Below, piece by piece: positions 45,374 to 57,900 of a DNA stretch of 64,000 nt. Position numbers and translations under genes: made by a program. Within the stretch, counting starts at the first letter, position 1. The number at the start of each line of letters is the position of its first letter. Origin of the DNA: Fomes fomentarius. Taxonomy: Eukaryota; Basidiomycota; Agaricomycetes; Polyporales; Polyporaceae. Location: assembly GCA_022606135.1 (NCBI GenBank), contig JABYQN010000002.1, positions 2,542,001 to 2,606,000 on the forward strand, read 5' to 3'. The notes under the pieces were generated by a model. That model made no database searches. It had not been told where the DNA came from and worked only from the letters and a program-made list of their open reading frames with translations.

Positions 45374-46418
45374 TTAGACCCACTGCCACTGAACGCCGTA
45401 GATACGACCGAGGTCGAAGGAGGCGAGCTGCTGGAATGCGGCGGGAGAGAAGTCCAAGTCCCAGGAGGCACAACCAACACAGCGGTCCACAGCGGTCACC
45501 GTGACCGACTTGCCCTTGTCTGCAAATCAGGTGGATCATCAGCCACTCGTATATCAAGTGAGATGAAGCATAGCCATCATCACTTACACGTCGCCTTGAT
45601 CTTGCGGCCGCAGAGGGGGTTGTTGTTGGGGTTGCCGCCCGCGTAGCCCCTGTTCATCAACCTTTAGGCCAACAAACATTGTGCCATAATAACGATGTAC
45701 TTACGGGAATTTGTCGAAGATATTCTGGGACAGGGCGACAATGAGCTCAGAGTCCGAGTGGGTGGTGCCGCAAGCAACCAGGCCGGTGTTGTAGAAGGTA
45801 CCTTGCGGTGACATTATAAACTCAGACCACGGAGATCATCTCAACAGCAGCTGCAGACATACCTTCACCGGTATGGCCGCCGCTCAAGATGCCGAGCGGA
45901 TCGTTGCCGCTGCCACCGCTCGAAGTCTTGGTAGGCTCGGGGGCAGCAGTGGTCTGCTTGGTCGTCGTCGGCTTCTCGGTGGGAGTCTGGGCCTTAGTCG
46001 TAGTGGGCTTCGGGGGCTCCGTCGTGGGCTCGACCTCAGCCGAGGTGGGGTCCCCGCCGACGTTCTTAGGAGGAACGATCGAGCTAGAGTGCGCAGCAGA
46101 AGTGCGAAGAGTAGAGGAGGAGGAGGAAGAAGAAGAAGAAGAAGAGGTTGACGGAGTTACGGCGTGAACGGTAGTACGAGATGTGGAAGAGGATACGGAC
46201 GAGGTAGCAGCCGGCGCGGCGCTGCTCGAGCGCACTTTGCAGCGGCTCGTGTCGGCGCGCCTGCGGATCTTCTTGGGCTCGACGACGGGCTCGGGCGCAG
46301 CGTCAGGGATGGCAGCGCGGTGGGCGAGGGCGTGGTGGTTCGGTGCACGGGCGATGTGGGGGCTCGCGAGTGCGGAGAGGGCAGCGGAGAGGACGATGAG
46401 GGTCTTGGAGAAGTACAT
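45374..46418 (-). CDS. Secreted expansin-like (double-psi beta-barrel, RlpA/barwin-like) protein
   Basis: This is a small secreted protein with a long Ser/Thr/Pro linker and a C-terminal DPBB domain. The start at 46418 gives a signal peptide (MYFSKTLIVLSAALSALASP). The linker has a poly-Ser run from repeated codons (46090-46150) and TTTK/PTEKPTTTK repeats, likely O-glycosylated. After ILSGGHTGEG, introns lead to TFYNTGLVACGTTHSDSEL, VALSQNIFDKFP, GYAGGNPNNNPLCGRKIKA and KSVTVTAVDRCVGCASWDL then DFSPAAFQQLASFDLGRIYG, ending VQWQWV. Cys pairs and the DRC-x-G-C motif are as in barwin-like plant-cell-wall-loosening or effector-type proteins. No catalytic role is shown. A TATA box lies about 90 bp upstream. 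Confidence 0.9.
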
Positions 46419-46953
46419 GGCGAGTCGGGGGAGGAGGGAGCGGGAGTGTTAGGGAGGGAGAGTTGAATGAGAGGAAGGGCACGCTCGATAAATGAACGAG
46501 AGCGGGCTTATATGGGGCAGAAGGCGCGGCGGGGCAGCACAACGAGAAAGTTGTGTGTCGGGCGGGCGCGAGGCTTTGGGACGTTGAAGATGGGGGACGT
46601 AAGGAGACGGCGAGACAGCAACGGAGGAAAATATAAGGGTGCCTCCCACGGCTTCGCACTTTCTCCGTCGCTGCGCAAGTACACACGCCCAGACCAGACT
46701 CCGTTCCTGGCACGCAAACCCACCGGCCACTGCCTCCACTCCCCCGGACCTGTCCTCAGGCTCCTGTCCATCGATCCACCCAGGCGCCCTCCGAAAGTCC
46801 TCAGCGCCCGGAGACAGCCCGCGAGGTCGTGTTCCCTTCACGCGCACCCAGCATGCCCCCAGAGTGTGATGCAGTCACCCTCCTCGTATACTCGCACGAA
46901 TATGTAATCTATGTACATGCACCGCCCCAACCACAGGACATCCTCCGCCAGGC
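46419..46953. promoter_or_regulatory. Expansin-like promoter region
   Basis: This tandem gap has the expansin-like promoter next to 46418 and the eIF3h 3' UTR at its far end. Frames of 100 to 146 codons are open here on both strands because of the GC-rich, low-stop composition. None has a family motif. Confidence 0.5.
46507..46514 (-). promoter_or_regulatory. TATA box of the expansin-like gene
   Basis: The minus strand reads CATATAAG here, about 90 bp upstream of the ATG at 46418, the usual spacing for a fungal TATA element. Confidence 0.5.
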
Positions 46954-48614
46954 TCAATTTCCTGCATTTGCCTTGGACGCGTACATCTTCACCAGGCCCG
47001 TGCTCGCCGTCTCCTCCAGACTCTTCCCGTACGCATCAATCCGGCCCAGCAGCAACAGGCTCTCCAACCTGCTCGGCTCGGGTGGAATCTTGAACAGCCT
47101 GCTCACGTCCTCCTCGGGTAGCGGTGCAAGCCCTGCAGCGACCCGAGAAGCGCTCTCTTCTTTCCGCTTCGCCACATACCCGTCCGCTTTTGCCTTTTCT
47201 CGTGCAATCTGTCGTTGCAGATATGCCAAATTGCCCTCCTCCGTCTTGTAATTGTCCAGTGCTTCCACGATCAGCTCTAAATTCCTCGACGTGTTGCCCG
47301 TCCCCAAGTTCAGTTTTGAGAATGATGGTGGGATGGCTGCGGTCCAAGTTGCCAACGCTGGGCCCGTCGGCGTTGTTGACGACATAGGTGCCTCTGTCAA
47401 CGTGTTGAGGAACGCGCTCACCAGCGCGTTTGTCCGTATTTTGAGTGGGATCTCCTCCAGTATATTCGAGAACGTCAGCCGGTGGTGGATAAGACTACAA
47501 TATGACTCCGTCAGCATCGCACCATTACGATATCAGGAAAAAAAACATTCTATCACCTCGTGGCGCTGAAGTTCTTCTTTTTGTAAGCCGCCAGGAAAGC
47601 TCTCGTGAGACGGAACGCTCGGAAGGACGCGTTTCCTCGTGTCGTCTGCGAGATGTCTGAAATGACGAGCGCGCATCCTCGGGTGAGCGCGTGCGCAGAT
47701 GCACGTTTTAGGGATTGAAATTACGCACCGTGGACAATGACAATTCCACCATGCCTCAATCGTTCCTGATGGATAGCCTGAGTGTCGACGAGCGTTTGGT
47801 TGAAGAATGAACCTAAGGTCATTGCCTGGTAGAATCCGATCACGCTGTCGTCCGCCTGCACCTCCTTCAGCGAACGCAGCATGGACGACTGGTAACGCGC
47901 TGGAGAGTCGTTCATTCAATAACCCAACTCTTCATAATTGAACTATGTGACTACGCACCCACGCCCTTTATCGACTTGTCGTCGTCTTCGTTGGCATGGT
48001 GCGGGAGGGGAAATGAGTTCGACACCTCAAGGGTGCCGTCGAGATCGAGACCGAGCAGCAGTCCGTGTGCCGACGAGCCCGGGGCCTCTTTTGCGTGTTT
48101 GACAATTTTCGAGACGACCTGCAGCATACGAATGCGCGCATCGCCCATTGGTCACGAGCGACATCACAAGGTGAAAAGTGGACGCAGTCCGTCAGCGTAA
48201 AGTTCTCCCCAACAGCAGCCGCATCTCAATACCCAACCCGTAGCCCCAACCCCAAAAGTTTTCCACTCGGGATCGGAGAAACGCACACTGAATTCTCCGA
48301 AAAGAAAGTCGAAGGAGACGCGTGCGTGCGCATAGTGTCCTAGGACGCCTAACGGAGGCATTGTGCTCAAATCCGGGCGAGTCCAGGTCCACAAGTACAA
48401 GATGCAGGAGTCTTGTTTTCATTGACATGATGGAAAGCACAACACTCACGATAGCATCCAACTGAGCACTTGTTATGACAATCTCTGCCTCAATGTCGAT
48501 CACCTTCGCCATCGACGCGGGGATCGCTTCATAGGTTGGTGCGGAGGGTGCAGGCGCAGCTTGAGGTGCGGGGAGGCTTGCGGCGAGAGCCGCGGCCATG
48601 GATGTTGCGGCCAT
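46954..48614 (-). CDS. Translation initiation factor eIF3 subunit h
   Basis: eIF3h is a non-catalytic MPN-domain subunit of the eIF3 complex that helps 43S recruitment and reinitiation. The start at 48614 gives MAATSMAAALAAS and an Ala/Pro-rich N-terminus, then VIDIEAEIVITSAQLDAI. After an intron of about 331 nt comes VVSKIVKHAKEAPGSSAHGL then LLGLDLDGTLEVSNSFPLPH, the MPN core without the JAMM metal site. Next are YQSSMLRSLKEVQADDSVIG and YQAMTLGSFFNQTLVDTQ, both close to eIF3h. The C-terminal part includes HHRLTFSNILEEIPLKIRTN and LNLGTGNTSRNLELIVEALD, ending ASKANAGN. Budding yeast lacks this subunit; filamentous fungi keep it. Confidence 0.93.
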
Positions 48615-48943
48615 GTCAATTGTGCAAATAATCTGTAGCCTTGGGTTTCGTGAAGTGCTGAAGTTATAGAGAGAGACAGTCCCAGGTGCGTAGATCGTAG
48701 CCGACACAGATATCAGCCGGCAATTTTGGACGAGCAGCGTTACTTACTAAGAGGTCTTGCCAAACAAGACAAAACTATTATCCTATCTCATATCTTATCA
48801 GATAAGAGGCATCGCCCTATCAGAATGACACAATGCATCGCTCACGTGGTTGTGGTCGCCCTGGTCATTAACTCGTTACTCAGGTCACTAATCGCTTCCA
48901 CTCTTGCACCATCCCCCCGCCCCAGGGCCTGCATGCGTACACG
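48615..48943. promoter_or_regulatory. Bidirectional promoter, eIF3h / zinc transporter
   Basis: About 330 bp divide the divergent ATGs at 48614 (-) and 48944 (+). A palindromic GATA-type site lies within and is listed separately. No TATA box was clear. Confidence 0.5.
48794..48806. promoter_or_regulatory. Palindromic GATA site with ATCAGATAA core
   Basis: CTTATCAGATAAG is a perfect 13-bp inverted repeat around a central A. It contains ATCAGATAA (48797-48805), which matches the ATCWGATAA consensus known for fungal iron-regulatory GATA repressors (Urbs1/SreA type). It sits about 138 bp upstream of the metal transporter ATG. Regulation is inferred only. Confidence 0.5.
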
Positions 48944-50834
48944 ATGTCCCGCGAAACACGCATAATCCTTCTGCTCGTTATTGATGTCTTCTTCTTCTTC
49001 ACGGAGCTTATTGTCGGTGCGTTTCCGTCTCTCCTTAGCCACCACACACGGACCTGATCGCAGTCTTGAACAGGATATGCCGTGGGCTCACTCGCCCTTG
49101 TGGCGGACAGTTTTCATATGCTCAAGTGCGTTCAATATGTTGGGCGTGCTGCTGATGACACTCGGGAGGCTTATGTTGGCGCAACAGCGACGTGCTGAGT
49201 CTGGTGGTGGCTCTCTATGCGATCAAGGTACGCCTGCTCCACACCGCTTCCTGCCCTTTCGTGTATTCATCCCTTATTTTCGACCAGCTTACGAACCAAA
49301 CCCACATCGATTCTCGTTATTCGTATGGCTGGCATCGCGCAGAAATTCTGGCTGCACTGGTCAACGGCGTCTTCTTGCTTGCGCTTTGCTTCTCCATCTC
49401 CTTGGAAGCCATTGGACGGTTCTTCAGTACCCCAGGTATGTAGCGCCCCCCTGTCATGATCCAATCCCAAAAATTGAAGCTCTGTCCACAAGAAATATCG
49501 AACCCGAAGCTAGTGGTAATGGTCGGCTCGCTTGGATTGGCCTCAAACTTGGTAGGGTTGTTCCTGTTCCATGGTATGTAACTATCATGCATCTTCCGCT
49601 CTCCCCTTCAATTCATGCATTACATCATAGAACATGGACATGACCATGGAAAGGGCTCAACTACTTCCTCCAAAGCTCCCAGCATGCATTCGCTGGATGA
49701 TGGACAAGTTACCCCTAGACCCTCGGCGGCCGTATCTCGGCCCAAGTCTCGCGACCGTTCGGCCTCATATTCTTCCCTCTACGGACACCCTGTGGCAACC
49801 CGCGCCTCCATCGTGCAGGCTGCCCAGGATGTGGCCCGCGCTCGATCTCGATCTCCGTCCCGCCAGCCACGCGTCAACCGGTCGCATTCACGCGCCCCTC
49901 GTGCGAGCCCGGAGGAGCCTCGCGAGGACCGCCTGTCTCGATCTTCGGCGAGCGGACACGCAACTCTGAACGAGGAGACGCCATTGCTGGCAGACGATGC
50001 CATCTCCGAGCATTCCGATAACCTTTCGCACGAGAGTCACGATCACGCCCACGGACACGGACATGGCCACGGCGGTCACGGGCATTCACATGGGTCTATG
50101 AACATGCGTGCATTGCTCTTGCATGTCCTTGGCGACGCACTGGGCAACGTCGGAGTTATCGGGACAGGTCTGGTTATCTGGCTCACGACTTGGAGCTGGA
50201 AGTATTACTTTGACCCGATGATCAGTTTGGTCATTACTGTCATTATTTTCTCTTCCGCATTGCCTTTGGGTAAGTCTAGGCCCCTACTACACTATCATAT
50301 ACGAGACGCATACTCATGTCGTTTCAGTGAAAAGCACAGCCTTCATCCTGCTGCAGGGTGTGCCGGCCACTATCTCGCTCGAAGAAGTTCGTGATGCTAT
50401 TCTTGATGTTGATGGGGTACTGTCCGTGCACGAGTTGCACATCTGGCAGCTGTCAGAAAGCAAAATTGTTGCATCCGTGCACGTCATGGCTTCTCGCAAG
50501 CACGACTTTATGCCTGTAGCTGCACAGATTCGAAAGGCGTTGCATGAACGTGGCATCCATTCGAGTACAATTCAACCTGAATATCACCCACCGCGTTCCC
50601 CACCAGAGGAGCACCTTCGCGTACGTCTATTCATACTCCGTTTTTTCTCGGTGTACTGACGGACGAACCATGTTCCAGACATCGGCGGAGTCCTCTTGTT
50701 TGATCCTTTGCCCTCCAGATCACATATGCAATCCGTCAGAACATGCGTGTTGTCGTGAGTTGCTCGCCTCTCTGAATCTATACGCCCGAGTTGACTGACA
50801 TACTGGAACAGCACCGCCGTCTATAGAGGTTTAA
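48944..50834 (+). CDS. ZRC1: CDF zinc transporter, ZRC1/COT1-type
   Basis: This is a vacuolar-type zinc/proton antiporter of the cation diffusion facilitator family. Exons assemble the membrane helices: IILLLVIDVFFFFTELIVG, YAVGSLALVADSFHML joined to ND, VLSLVVALYAIK, YSYGWHRAEILAALVNG then VFLLALCFSISLEAIG, and KLVVMVGSLGLASNLVG. The helix II metal site is H-x3-D (FHMLND), repeated as HVLGDALGN in helix V. A long loop has Ser/Arg-rich sequence, then a His-rich stretch with HAHGHGHGHGGHGHSHG. The cytosolic domain has GVPATISLEEVRDAILDVDG and SVHELHIWQL. The last exons give CLILCPPDHICNPSEHACC and PPPSIEV. Likely substrate is zinc, though iron or cobalt variants exist. Confidence 0.93.
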
Positions 50835-50975
50835 CCGTGTCGCCGCTCCTTAGCTCTTGTCTTTATCCATACTGGTGACGAATGACACCAGATGTAATCT
50901 TGGAATCGTATATACTTGGATGCATCGCCGCACGTATTCGGTTACTATATACACGAATCCACTTGTCATTTATTG

Positions 50976-53900
50976 CTATGCTCCCGCCGAGAAAGTCGGG
51001 AAGTTTGCCACAAAGGGCTGCATCGCGGTCAGCCTTTGCAGAACCATGTCTGCCACAGGGCCGTTGTTCCCGCGACGCTTCAAATCGCTTGCGAGTCTGC
51101 GTGCCATCGATGTGACGGACTGGCCGAGCACGTTACGCTCTTCCCCGCACGTCGTGAGCAGCGCCCACTCTAAGTGGAGTGCACCGGTGAGTGACGAGGA
51201 GATGACGGCGACGAGGAGGTCGACGTAGAGTGTCTGGTCCGTGCCCTTCAGGTTATCCGCCGAGGCGACCAATGAGGGCAGGACGACGTGCAAGAAGATG
51301 GGGAGCAGGGGAGGCGAGCGGGGCGTCCGCGGGATCGTTAGCACGAAGGTTGCCAGGCGCCGTGGCGCTTCCATGTCTGTCACTGTTGATGCGAGGGGGA
51401 TGAGCTGGTTCCAGAGCATGCTCACGAACTTTGTGGGCGGGCAGAGGAGCAGGCAGCGGTCGACGTCGAGTGCCGGTGCGCGGCCTGCACGCGCGACCGA
51501 GAGGGCATTGACGACCAGTTGGCGGGCTTGGTTGGTCCAGTGGATAGGGGTGGTCGGTGATGATACAGGCTGCAGATCTGTGCACGGGACCGACGCGTAC
51601 GGTGTTCAGGGAGGAAGCAATGCCAACACATTCTGTGACCATAGACTGACCTTCGGCGGGGTGACCGAGTGCCTGACGCGCAGCTTGGCGGAGCGGTTTG
51701 GGGTCGAAGGTTTTGAGGTGTGGCTTGTCATGTTCTGGGAAAGGGTCTGGGAACATGCGGAGGACACTGGGTGCGGAGAGAGCGAGAACCACAGGAGGAC
51801 AGGAGCTCGACGTGATGAGCGTCTTCAAGACCTCCAGATGTTCAAGTGCATTGTACCTGTGGGCGAACCGATCAGAACTTCAACTTCGAATATACTGGCC
51901 TGCGGAAGGTACAAACCGTCGGCGTTTTATATCGTGTAGAAGTGACTTGACAACGCCGGCCAACGTCCACCCAAGAAGCGGACCAAGGAAATACGAGATG
52001 CCGTTGTTGAGCACCTCTTTGTCCATCTTGCGCTCTATGGACTGAGCTATTGCATGGGCAAATAAGTTTGGAGCTATTTTCAGCAATGTCTTCGGACGAG
52101 TTGCTCTGCATAGATGTCAATGGCGTGTGTATCATGAGGACGAGGGGTCACCGACCGGAGGATAGTATCTTCGATGCCCTCGCTTCCAGGGTCAAACAAT
52201 GCTTTCGACCATGAAGTAAATGTAGCTATATCTTCGCTTTTCATGCTTTCCCGCATTCCGAGACCAGTCATCCGTAGGAAGTCGGAGCTGATGCGTCTCT
52301 CTCCTATATGGAAGGACGACGAAAGCTGGCCAAGGATTCTGTTTATCGAGCTGCTCTCGGATGGCATGTGCTTACTCACATTGAATCGTGCAATGGTCGC
52401 TTCTGCAAACAGTACCACATCACCCAAATGGCTGACAGCTGTCTGTGGATCCCCTTTATCCGAGGTTCAGCAAGTCGGCCACGAGAAAAGTGGGGGTTTG
52501 TCCACGTACCAACGGTTTCGCAATCATAGTCCTCGATGAAAGCCACTGCATGGGCCACTAAGTCGGTGATTTTGTAATGCAGGGAGAGCATGTCTAGAGC
52601 TATCTCATGCAAGCAAAGCATCTTGCAGACTAGACCAAGCTGCTCAGCGTCCATGTTCCTTGTGGCTGTTGTGAAGCGCTAATGATGCTCGGGCTCAACT
52701 GGTAGTTCATGTAGGATTGCATATCACGCACCTTCATCACTACGTCAGCAAACGCCGCATGACAACACGGGTCTCTCCAAGCGCGATAGAGTAGAACCTC
52801 TATGTCCTCAGGACTTGCGTCCGAGGACAGCTTTCCTTCAAAGAAACCCTAGCTTTCGGTCAACGTGCGATACAAACATATATTTTCCGCGGCAACACTC
52901 ACAGGGAGATCTACTCCTGCCTCTTGGGCCTCTGTCGCTACCCGGGGATGAAAGTCATTGGACAAGTTTGGGTTGATGGTCGCCACTACCGTTTGCTCGA
53001 CTATACCCACGGAGAGTAGCTGGTAAAGGAACTCTGAGATGAAGGAATGTGGCCTAGAGGTGGGGATCTAAATCACTCTGGAATGCATATGCTAGTGATA
53101 TAAGAAGGCATCACCCACATCACCGACTTGTCGCTAGCGGTGTCTGAGACGCCAGACTGTCCATTGCCGTCAACCTTTTCGAGGAGGTCAGTCCTCTGCA
53201 GGACATGCGGGAGGGCGAATTGCAAGGCTGAATGCTGTAATCTGTCAGAATCGACACTGCACATGAGGTTTGCCTATAGTCCTCTCACCCAGTCAGCCTC
53301 GGCTATCCCTTCTGGTCGCCCTGCTTTCCGGAAAGACGCAAGTAGATGAGGAAGCTAGGAATGCCATCAATTGCTCTAGATCTTCTATGCCCCAACCTTC
53401 CAGGACACTCACTCGACCGATCGTGAAAGCTTTCCAGATGGAAAACAGTTTTGTTTGTCCACCAGGGCGCGCGCTTTGCACCATGCAGGACAACGCTGAG
53501 ATGATAAGCTGTGCGTAGAAGACTGCAGGAGTCCAGGAGGAGCCTCGCAGTAAGGCTACTAGAATCGCAACGGCGCGCGGCCCGTCCCCAGAGCCGAAAT
53601 CGCCCGCTCTGTTGTATATCTAATACAATGTGTCACAGTGGTGTTGCAGTGGTGTTGTATGTTTGCAACCATAGAGAACGTACCAGGTGGTTCAATACAA
53701 GGCTACAGGTCACGATGTCTGACTCCGAGCTCGACCCAAGCATGGTGTTCGGCAGCGTATGCATCATCTGCGTCTCCCTTGTGACTTTTGCGTCGTCGCC
53801 GAGGTAATACATGAGAGCGAGGGCAAACGCGTCCAGGATTTCCGGGCGTTCGCCACCCGAAAGGCGTATCCTATCCAAGAGGTAGTTGGCTTCCGTCAAG

Positions 53901-54573
53901 TGCATCATGGCCTGAGAAAGTGGAATCTGCGATAGGTCGTTGATGTTTACGCAAGTGAGGAGGAGGGTGAGTAAGGTCAAGGCAGAATGGGGAAGCTGAT
54001 GGTAGTTCGGAATAGGGAGCTCAAAAGTTGTACGCAGGAGCCCCATCGCACATTGTACAGTGCTGAAAAGCCTTGTTATTGGTTCACCAAACGATATCAG
54101 CGAGCCCAGGGGCCCTAGTCCTGAGGTGTAATGGTGGTCGAGGACGACACGACAAAGCATGTCCAAGGTGGCAGCATTCCGGAGATCAGAGGACTGGGCG
54201 GCCAGTAGGAAAGCAGCGAGGAAAATGGGGAGTGACAAGACTCCGTCAGCAATAGCTTCTTTGATGTACTCTTGTAATGTGGGGTTCCCCGGATAGTCGC
54301 GGAAGAGTATGAGCACAGAATCTACAACAGAAGCCGTTGAGGGACACATATCGTGACCCTAGATGGGATGACACGGACTGCTGATGTCTGTCTCAACGTT
54401 ATAGGCTGGATTGTGTGACAGGTTCTTGGATATGAACAGCTTGACAAGAGCCAGCCACTACGGTGTTGAGCCGGCTTTAGCTACTACGCTGCTGATGACA
54501 ACAAGTGCCAACTCACTTTACGTGCGGAGATACCACTTTGGAATGCATTTCTCGTGAGCTCACTTAAGGACAT
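50976..54573 (-). CDS. MED5: Mediator complex subunit 5 (NUT1)
   Basis: MED5 is a large fungal-specific helical subunit of the Mediator tail that links activators to RNA polymerase II. Exon 1 from 54573 encodes MSLSELTRNAFQSGISARK, which joins WLALVKLFISKN; S-x-x-ARKW-x-x-L is the family start. The next exons have MCPSTASVVDSVLILFRDYP, LSLPIFLAAFLLAAQSSDLR and GLGPLGSLISFGEPITRLFS. The long middle is all-alpha without repeats. The C-terminal part has VSMLWNQLIPLASTVTDMEA, LATFVLTIPRTPRSPPLLPI and HVVLPSLVASADN, ending NFPTFSAGA. It needs many introns, and the joints around 51.7-53.2 kb are rough. Identity rests on the N-terminus, length and fold pattern, so it is somewhat less certain than its neighbours. 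Confidence 0.72.
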
Positions 54574-54901
54574 TTTGTGATTGAGAGTATAGAGATGGTG
54601 GCGGCTAACGTTCTTGACAGCCCAGTGACAAGGCGCCCGCGCATTTGGAACCGTAACCAACGGCGTCTAGGGCGGACATAGGAAGTTCCGGAACATATCT
54701 CATGCACCATGAACGTTACATGCGCGTGTGCAGTGAACAGGGTTGAATTGGAAATAATGCTGACTGTAATAGACATAAACAGCGTGTAGTAGTATGCATA
54801 TGCACTAAGTATGTTGGGCGCAGCCCGAGCGAGGTATCCGATTTGAGCTATATGCTGCCAATGGTCCGATAGCATGCTACTAGTATTACGTTGCAGAACG
54901 A
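54574..54901. other. Gap between MED5 start and golgin stop
   Basis: These 328 bp hold the MED5 promoter and the golgin 3' UTR. Nothing else can be supported; one frame on the minus strand (54564-54995) overlaps the golgin last exon and is a shadow. Confidence 0.5.
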
Positions 54902-57900
54902 TTATACTTTTGAAACAAGCCGGCGAGTCTCTTGCGGTGTGAACCGAAGTATAGTCGACAGAATGCGGACGAGATGTGGCTGGGAAGGTAAACATGAGTG
55001 CCGATGTTTACCATGAATCATGGTGCTCAGAGTACTCACGCGCATCTCTTTGTGTTCTAGGAATTGGATGATGACGTTGCGTAGGTATTCGAAGTTGACT
55101 TCTTCGTCGGATTTCGCTGTTGTCGCTGGAGACGAGGGCCTCGATGACGTTTCACGCGACGTCAAGTCGGAGATAGACGACCTCGGTGACTTGATTTCCG
55201 ACGTGCTCTCGTTGCGTGAAGCCCAGTAGCCGACGCCTGGCCCACGCTGCTTCTCCAGCAGTGCTACGGAGGACTGCACCTTACGCAGTTCATCCCGTAA
55301 CGTCTACATGGTTTCAGTATGTAGAGTGTCGGGACTACTCGTGTGACTTACCTTGTTCTGCGTACGAAGCTGAGCCTCGCGACTCTTGGCGTCCTCCACT
55401 GCTTGCTGTATATCGGCGGTCTTCGTACTCAGCTCGGCAAGCTGTGTCGTCGCAACAGTCTGCCCGTTATATGTTAAAAACACTGCACGGAGCCGAACTC
55501 GTGAAAGGCCTACTTCGACTTCGACAGTCTTATCCAACTGTCCGCGCAAATCGACGACTTGTTGTTGGTAAGATTTGATCTCGCTTTTCAGAGCCTGGAT
55601 CTCATCCTTCAAAGCCTGTGCACTCTCCGTTTCTGCCTCCTTGTTCTTCTGCGACGAATTGATAATGGCCTGGAGCGACTCCGCCTCACGCGCCCTTTCT
55701 GCAAGCTTCTTGCTCCAGTGCGCCTCGCCTTCATCGCGCTCGCGCTCAGCTTCGGCCAGCCTCCTCCGTAAATCGCTAAGCTTGGTCTCATACTTGGACT
55801 CGGCCGCGGCGAGCAGACGCGTGATTTCTTCCGCAGAGGGTCCCGGAGACTGCACCTTCATATTCTGCTCGCGGCGCACGTCAATGAATTCGTCCTGAAG
55901 GAGCGCTACGCGATCGTTGGCTTCACGCAGCTGATATTGCAACTCGGTGTTCTGGCCCTGGAGAGATTCGAGTGTTGACTGTGACGACTCGAGCTCGGCT
56001 TGGCGTAACTGGAGTTGGTCGAAGAGCTCGTCTTTCTCTCGTGACAATGTGCGCACAGTGCTCTCGAGGGCAGAGATGCGCGCCTTCTTGTTATCGATTT
56101 CCTTGACATGAGTGGTCTGCAAGGACAGATGATGAGTACCGACGGATTCAGTAGGCGAACTAGCGACACATACCTTCGCAGTGATAGCTTCCAACTCGTA
56201 CTGTCCTCGGAGAGCTGCTGATTCCTTCTCGTACTTCTCCTTCAGATGCGCCACCTCCTTGTCAAACTGCGCCCTGAGACCCTGTACAGCCATCTCCCGT
56301 TCTGCATGAACGTTGTCGATCTCGCCTTGCAGCTTCGCCCGCTCAGCCTTTTCCTTCTCTCGCTCCGCCTTCTCTGTTTCCTTCAGGGTACCGATCTCCT
56401 TCAGCGCGTCGTCCCTCTCCTTCTCCGCCTTAACCAACTTCTGGCGGACCGTCTTCAGCAACGCGATAGCCTTCGAGCGCTTCTCCTCCTCTTCTTTCGC
56501 ATTGTTTGTCGCCTTGTCGAGCTCACTCTGCAGACGTTCGATCTCCATCTGACGCTTAGCAGACTCCTGCTCGATTTGAGACGTCGAGCCCTGAGAGGCC
56601 TTCAAGAGCTTCTCGGCTTCCTCAACCTGAGCTCTAAGCGTGTCAATTAGGTCGACTTGGGACTTCGACTCGAGGCGGTGAATGTCGCGTAGTTCCTCGA
56701 TCCTCTCGTCCTGACCTGTGGCTAATATCATCGTACTGTAAACAGAGTGGGTGTTGAGCATACGTACGGGTGAGCTTGCCGTTCAGACGTCGGATCTCGT
56801 CCTGAGCCATCTGGATTGATGTGAGTAGTCACACAAGGCAAAGACCAAGAGTAACGCACTTCGGTTTTGAGGTTCATGTTCTGGAGAAAGTCACGCAAAG
56901 CCTCGATATCCATGACACTCTCCACGGACGTGAGCTCGCGTAGGACACGGTCCGCGGCCAGTTTCTCAGCTTGCAGACGTTTGAAGGACGTGGAGACATC
57001 TACACGGGGATCAGTCGTGTACACGGCAAGACGGCATTGTATTGAAGCACCTGCGAACCGCTGTTCTACGAGCTTCAACCGTTTCTGGAGGGCTTCTACA
57101 TCAACAGCGTGTCCGGAAGGACCAGTGGTTTGGAGAACGTCCGAGTTGGCGGCGGGGGATTCCTCAACATGAGGAGCTGAGTCTGGACGAACATCGTCAT
57201 TCGCCACTGTACCAGGAGCAGCAACAGGGAGATCGTCTTGCACAGCTTCCGACACATCCAAAGGTTCGATAGGGACCAGTACAGGCTGGTCAGAGACAAC
57301 TGCGGTGTTCAAGGGAGGTTCCTCGCTGACAGAAGGAAGCGCGTCAAATCGTGACTCTGGTGTGGATGGTTCGCGGAAGGGAGTAGTCCAGGTATCATCT
57401 TGTGCAAGACTTGCTGAAGTAGCCTCCGCTGCTTCGGGGCGGTTGTTTGGTAGAGACGCGGACACATCGTGCATCCCTTCAGCAGTACCATTCTCAGGTG
57501 TTGCGGCAACGTCTATTTGGGATGGGGAGTCGTCTGGAGCAATAGCAGCAGCGGTCAACGGGATAGGAGGTATACTAGGTACCGCCTCCGCATTGGAATA
57601 CGACGGAGGATTCTCCCGTGATTTGGGCAATTCGGAGACGCTTTCAGAAGCCGCGTGAAGGGGTAACGGAGACTCCGTTGTGGTAGGGGACACGAGAGGA
57701 GAGTCTGGTAAGGGTGCCGAAGTCGGAGAAAGAGGGTTCGGAGGTCCTTTCACGACGGGGACGTCTTGGTCTTGGGTGAGGGCAGTGAGTGGATGATCGG
57801 CGACGGGCACGGGTGAAGGAGAGGCTCGAGCAGATGCAGTGGGAGTAGTGTTACCGGATGCATCTCCAATAGCAAACTTGGCACGGAGCCTGTCCTCCAA

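Noticed and set aside
46467..46907. 146-codon plus-strand frame near the expansin-like promoter
   Set aside because: It overlaps the TATA box and leader of the expansin-like gene and has no motif.
48119..48449. Intronic snoRNA in eIF3h
   Set aside because: Only GTGATGT and CTGA-like strings were found, and they are in the wrong order for a box C/D RNA.
51241..51939. 232-codon plus-strand frame inside MED5
   Set aside because: It is antisense to the conserved MED5 C-terminal exons, with no family signature.
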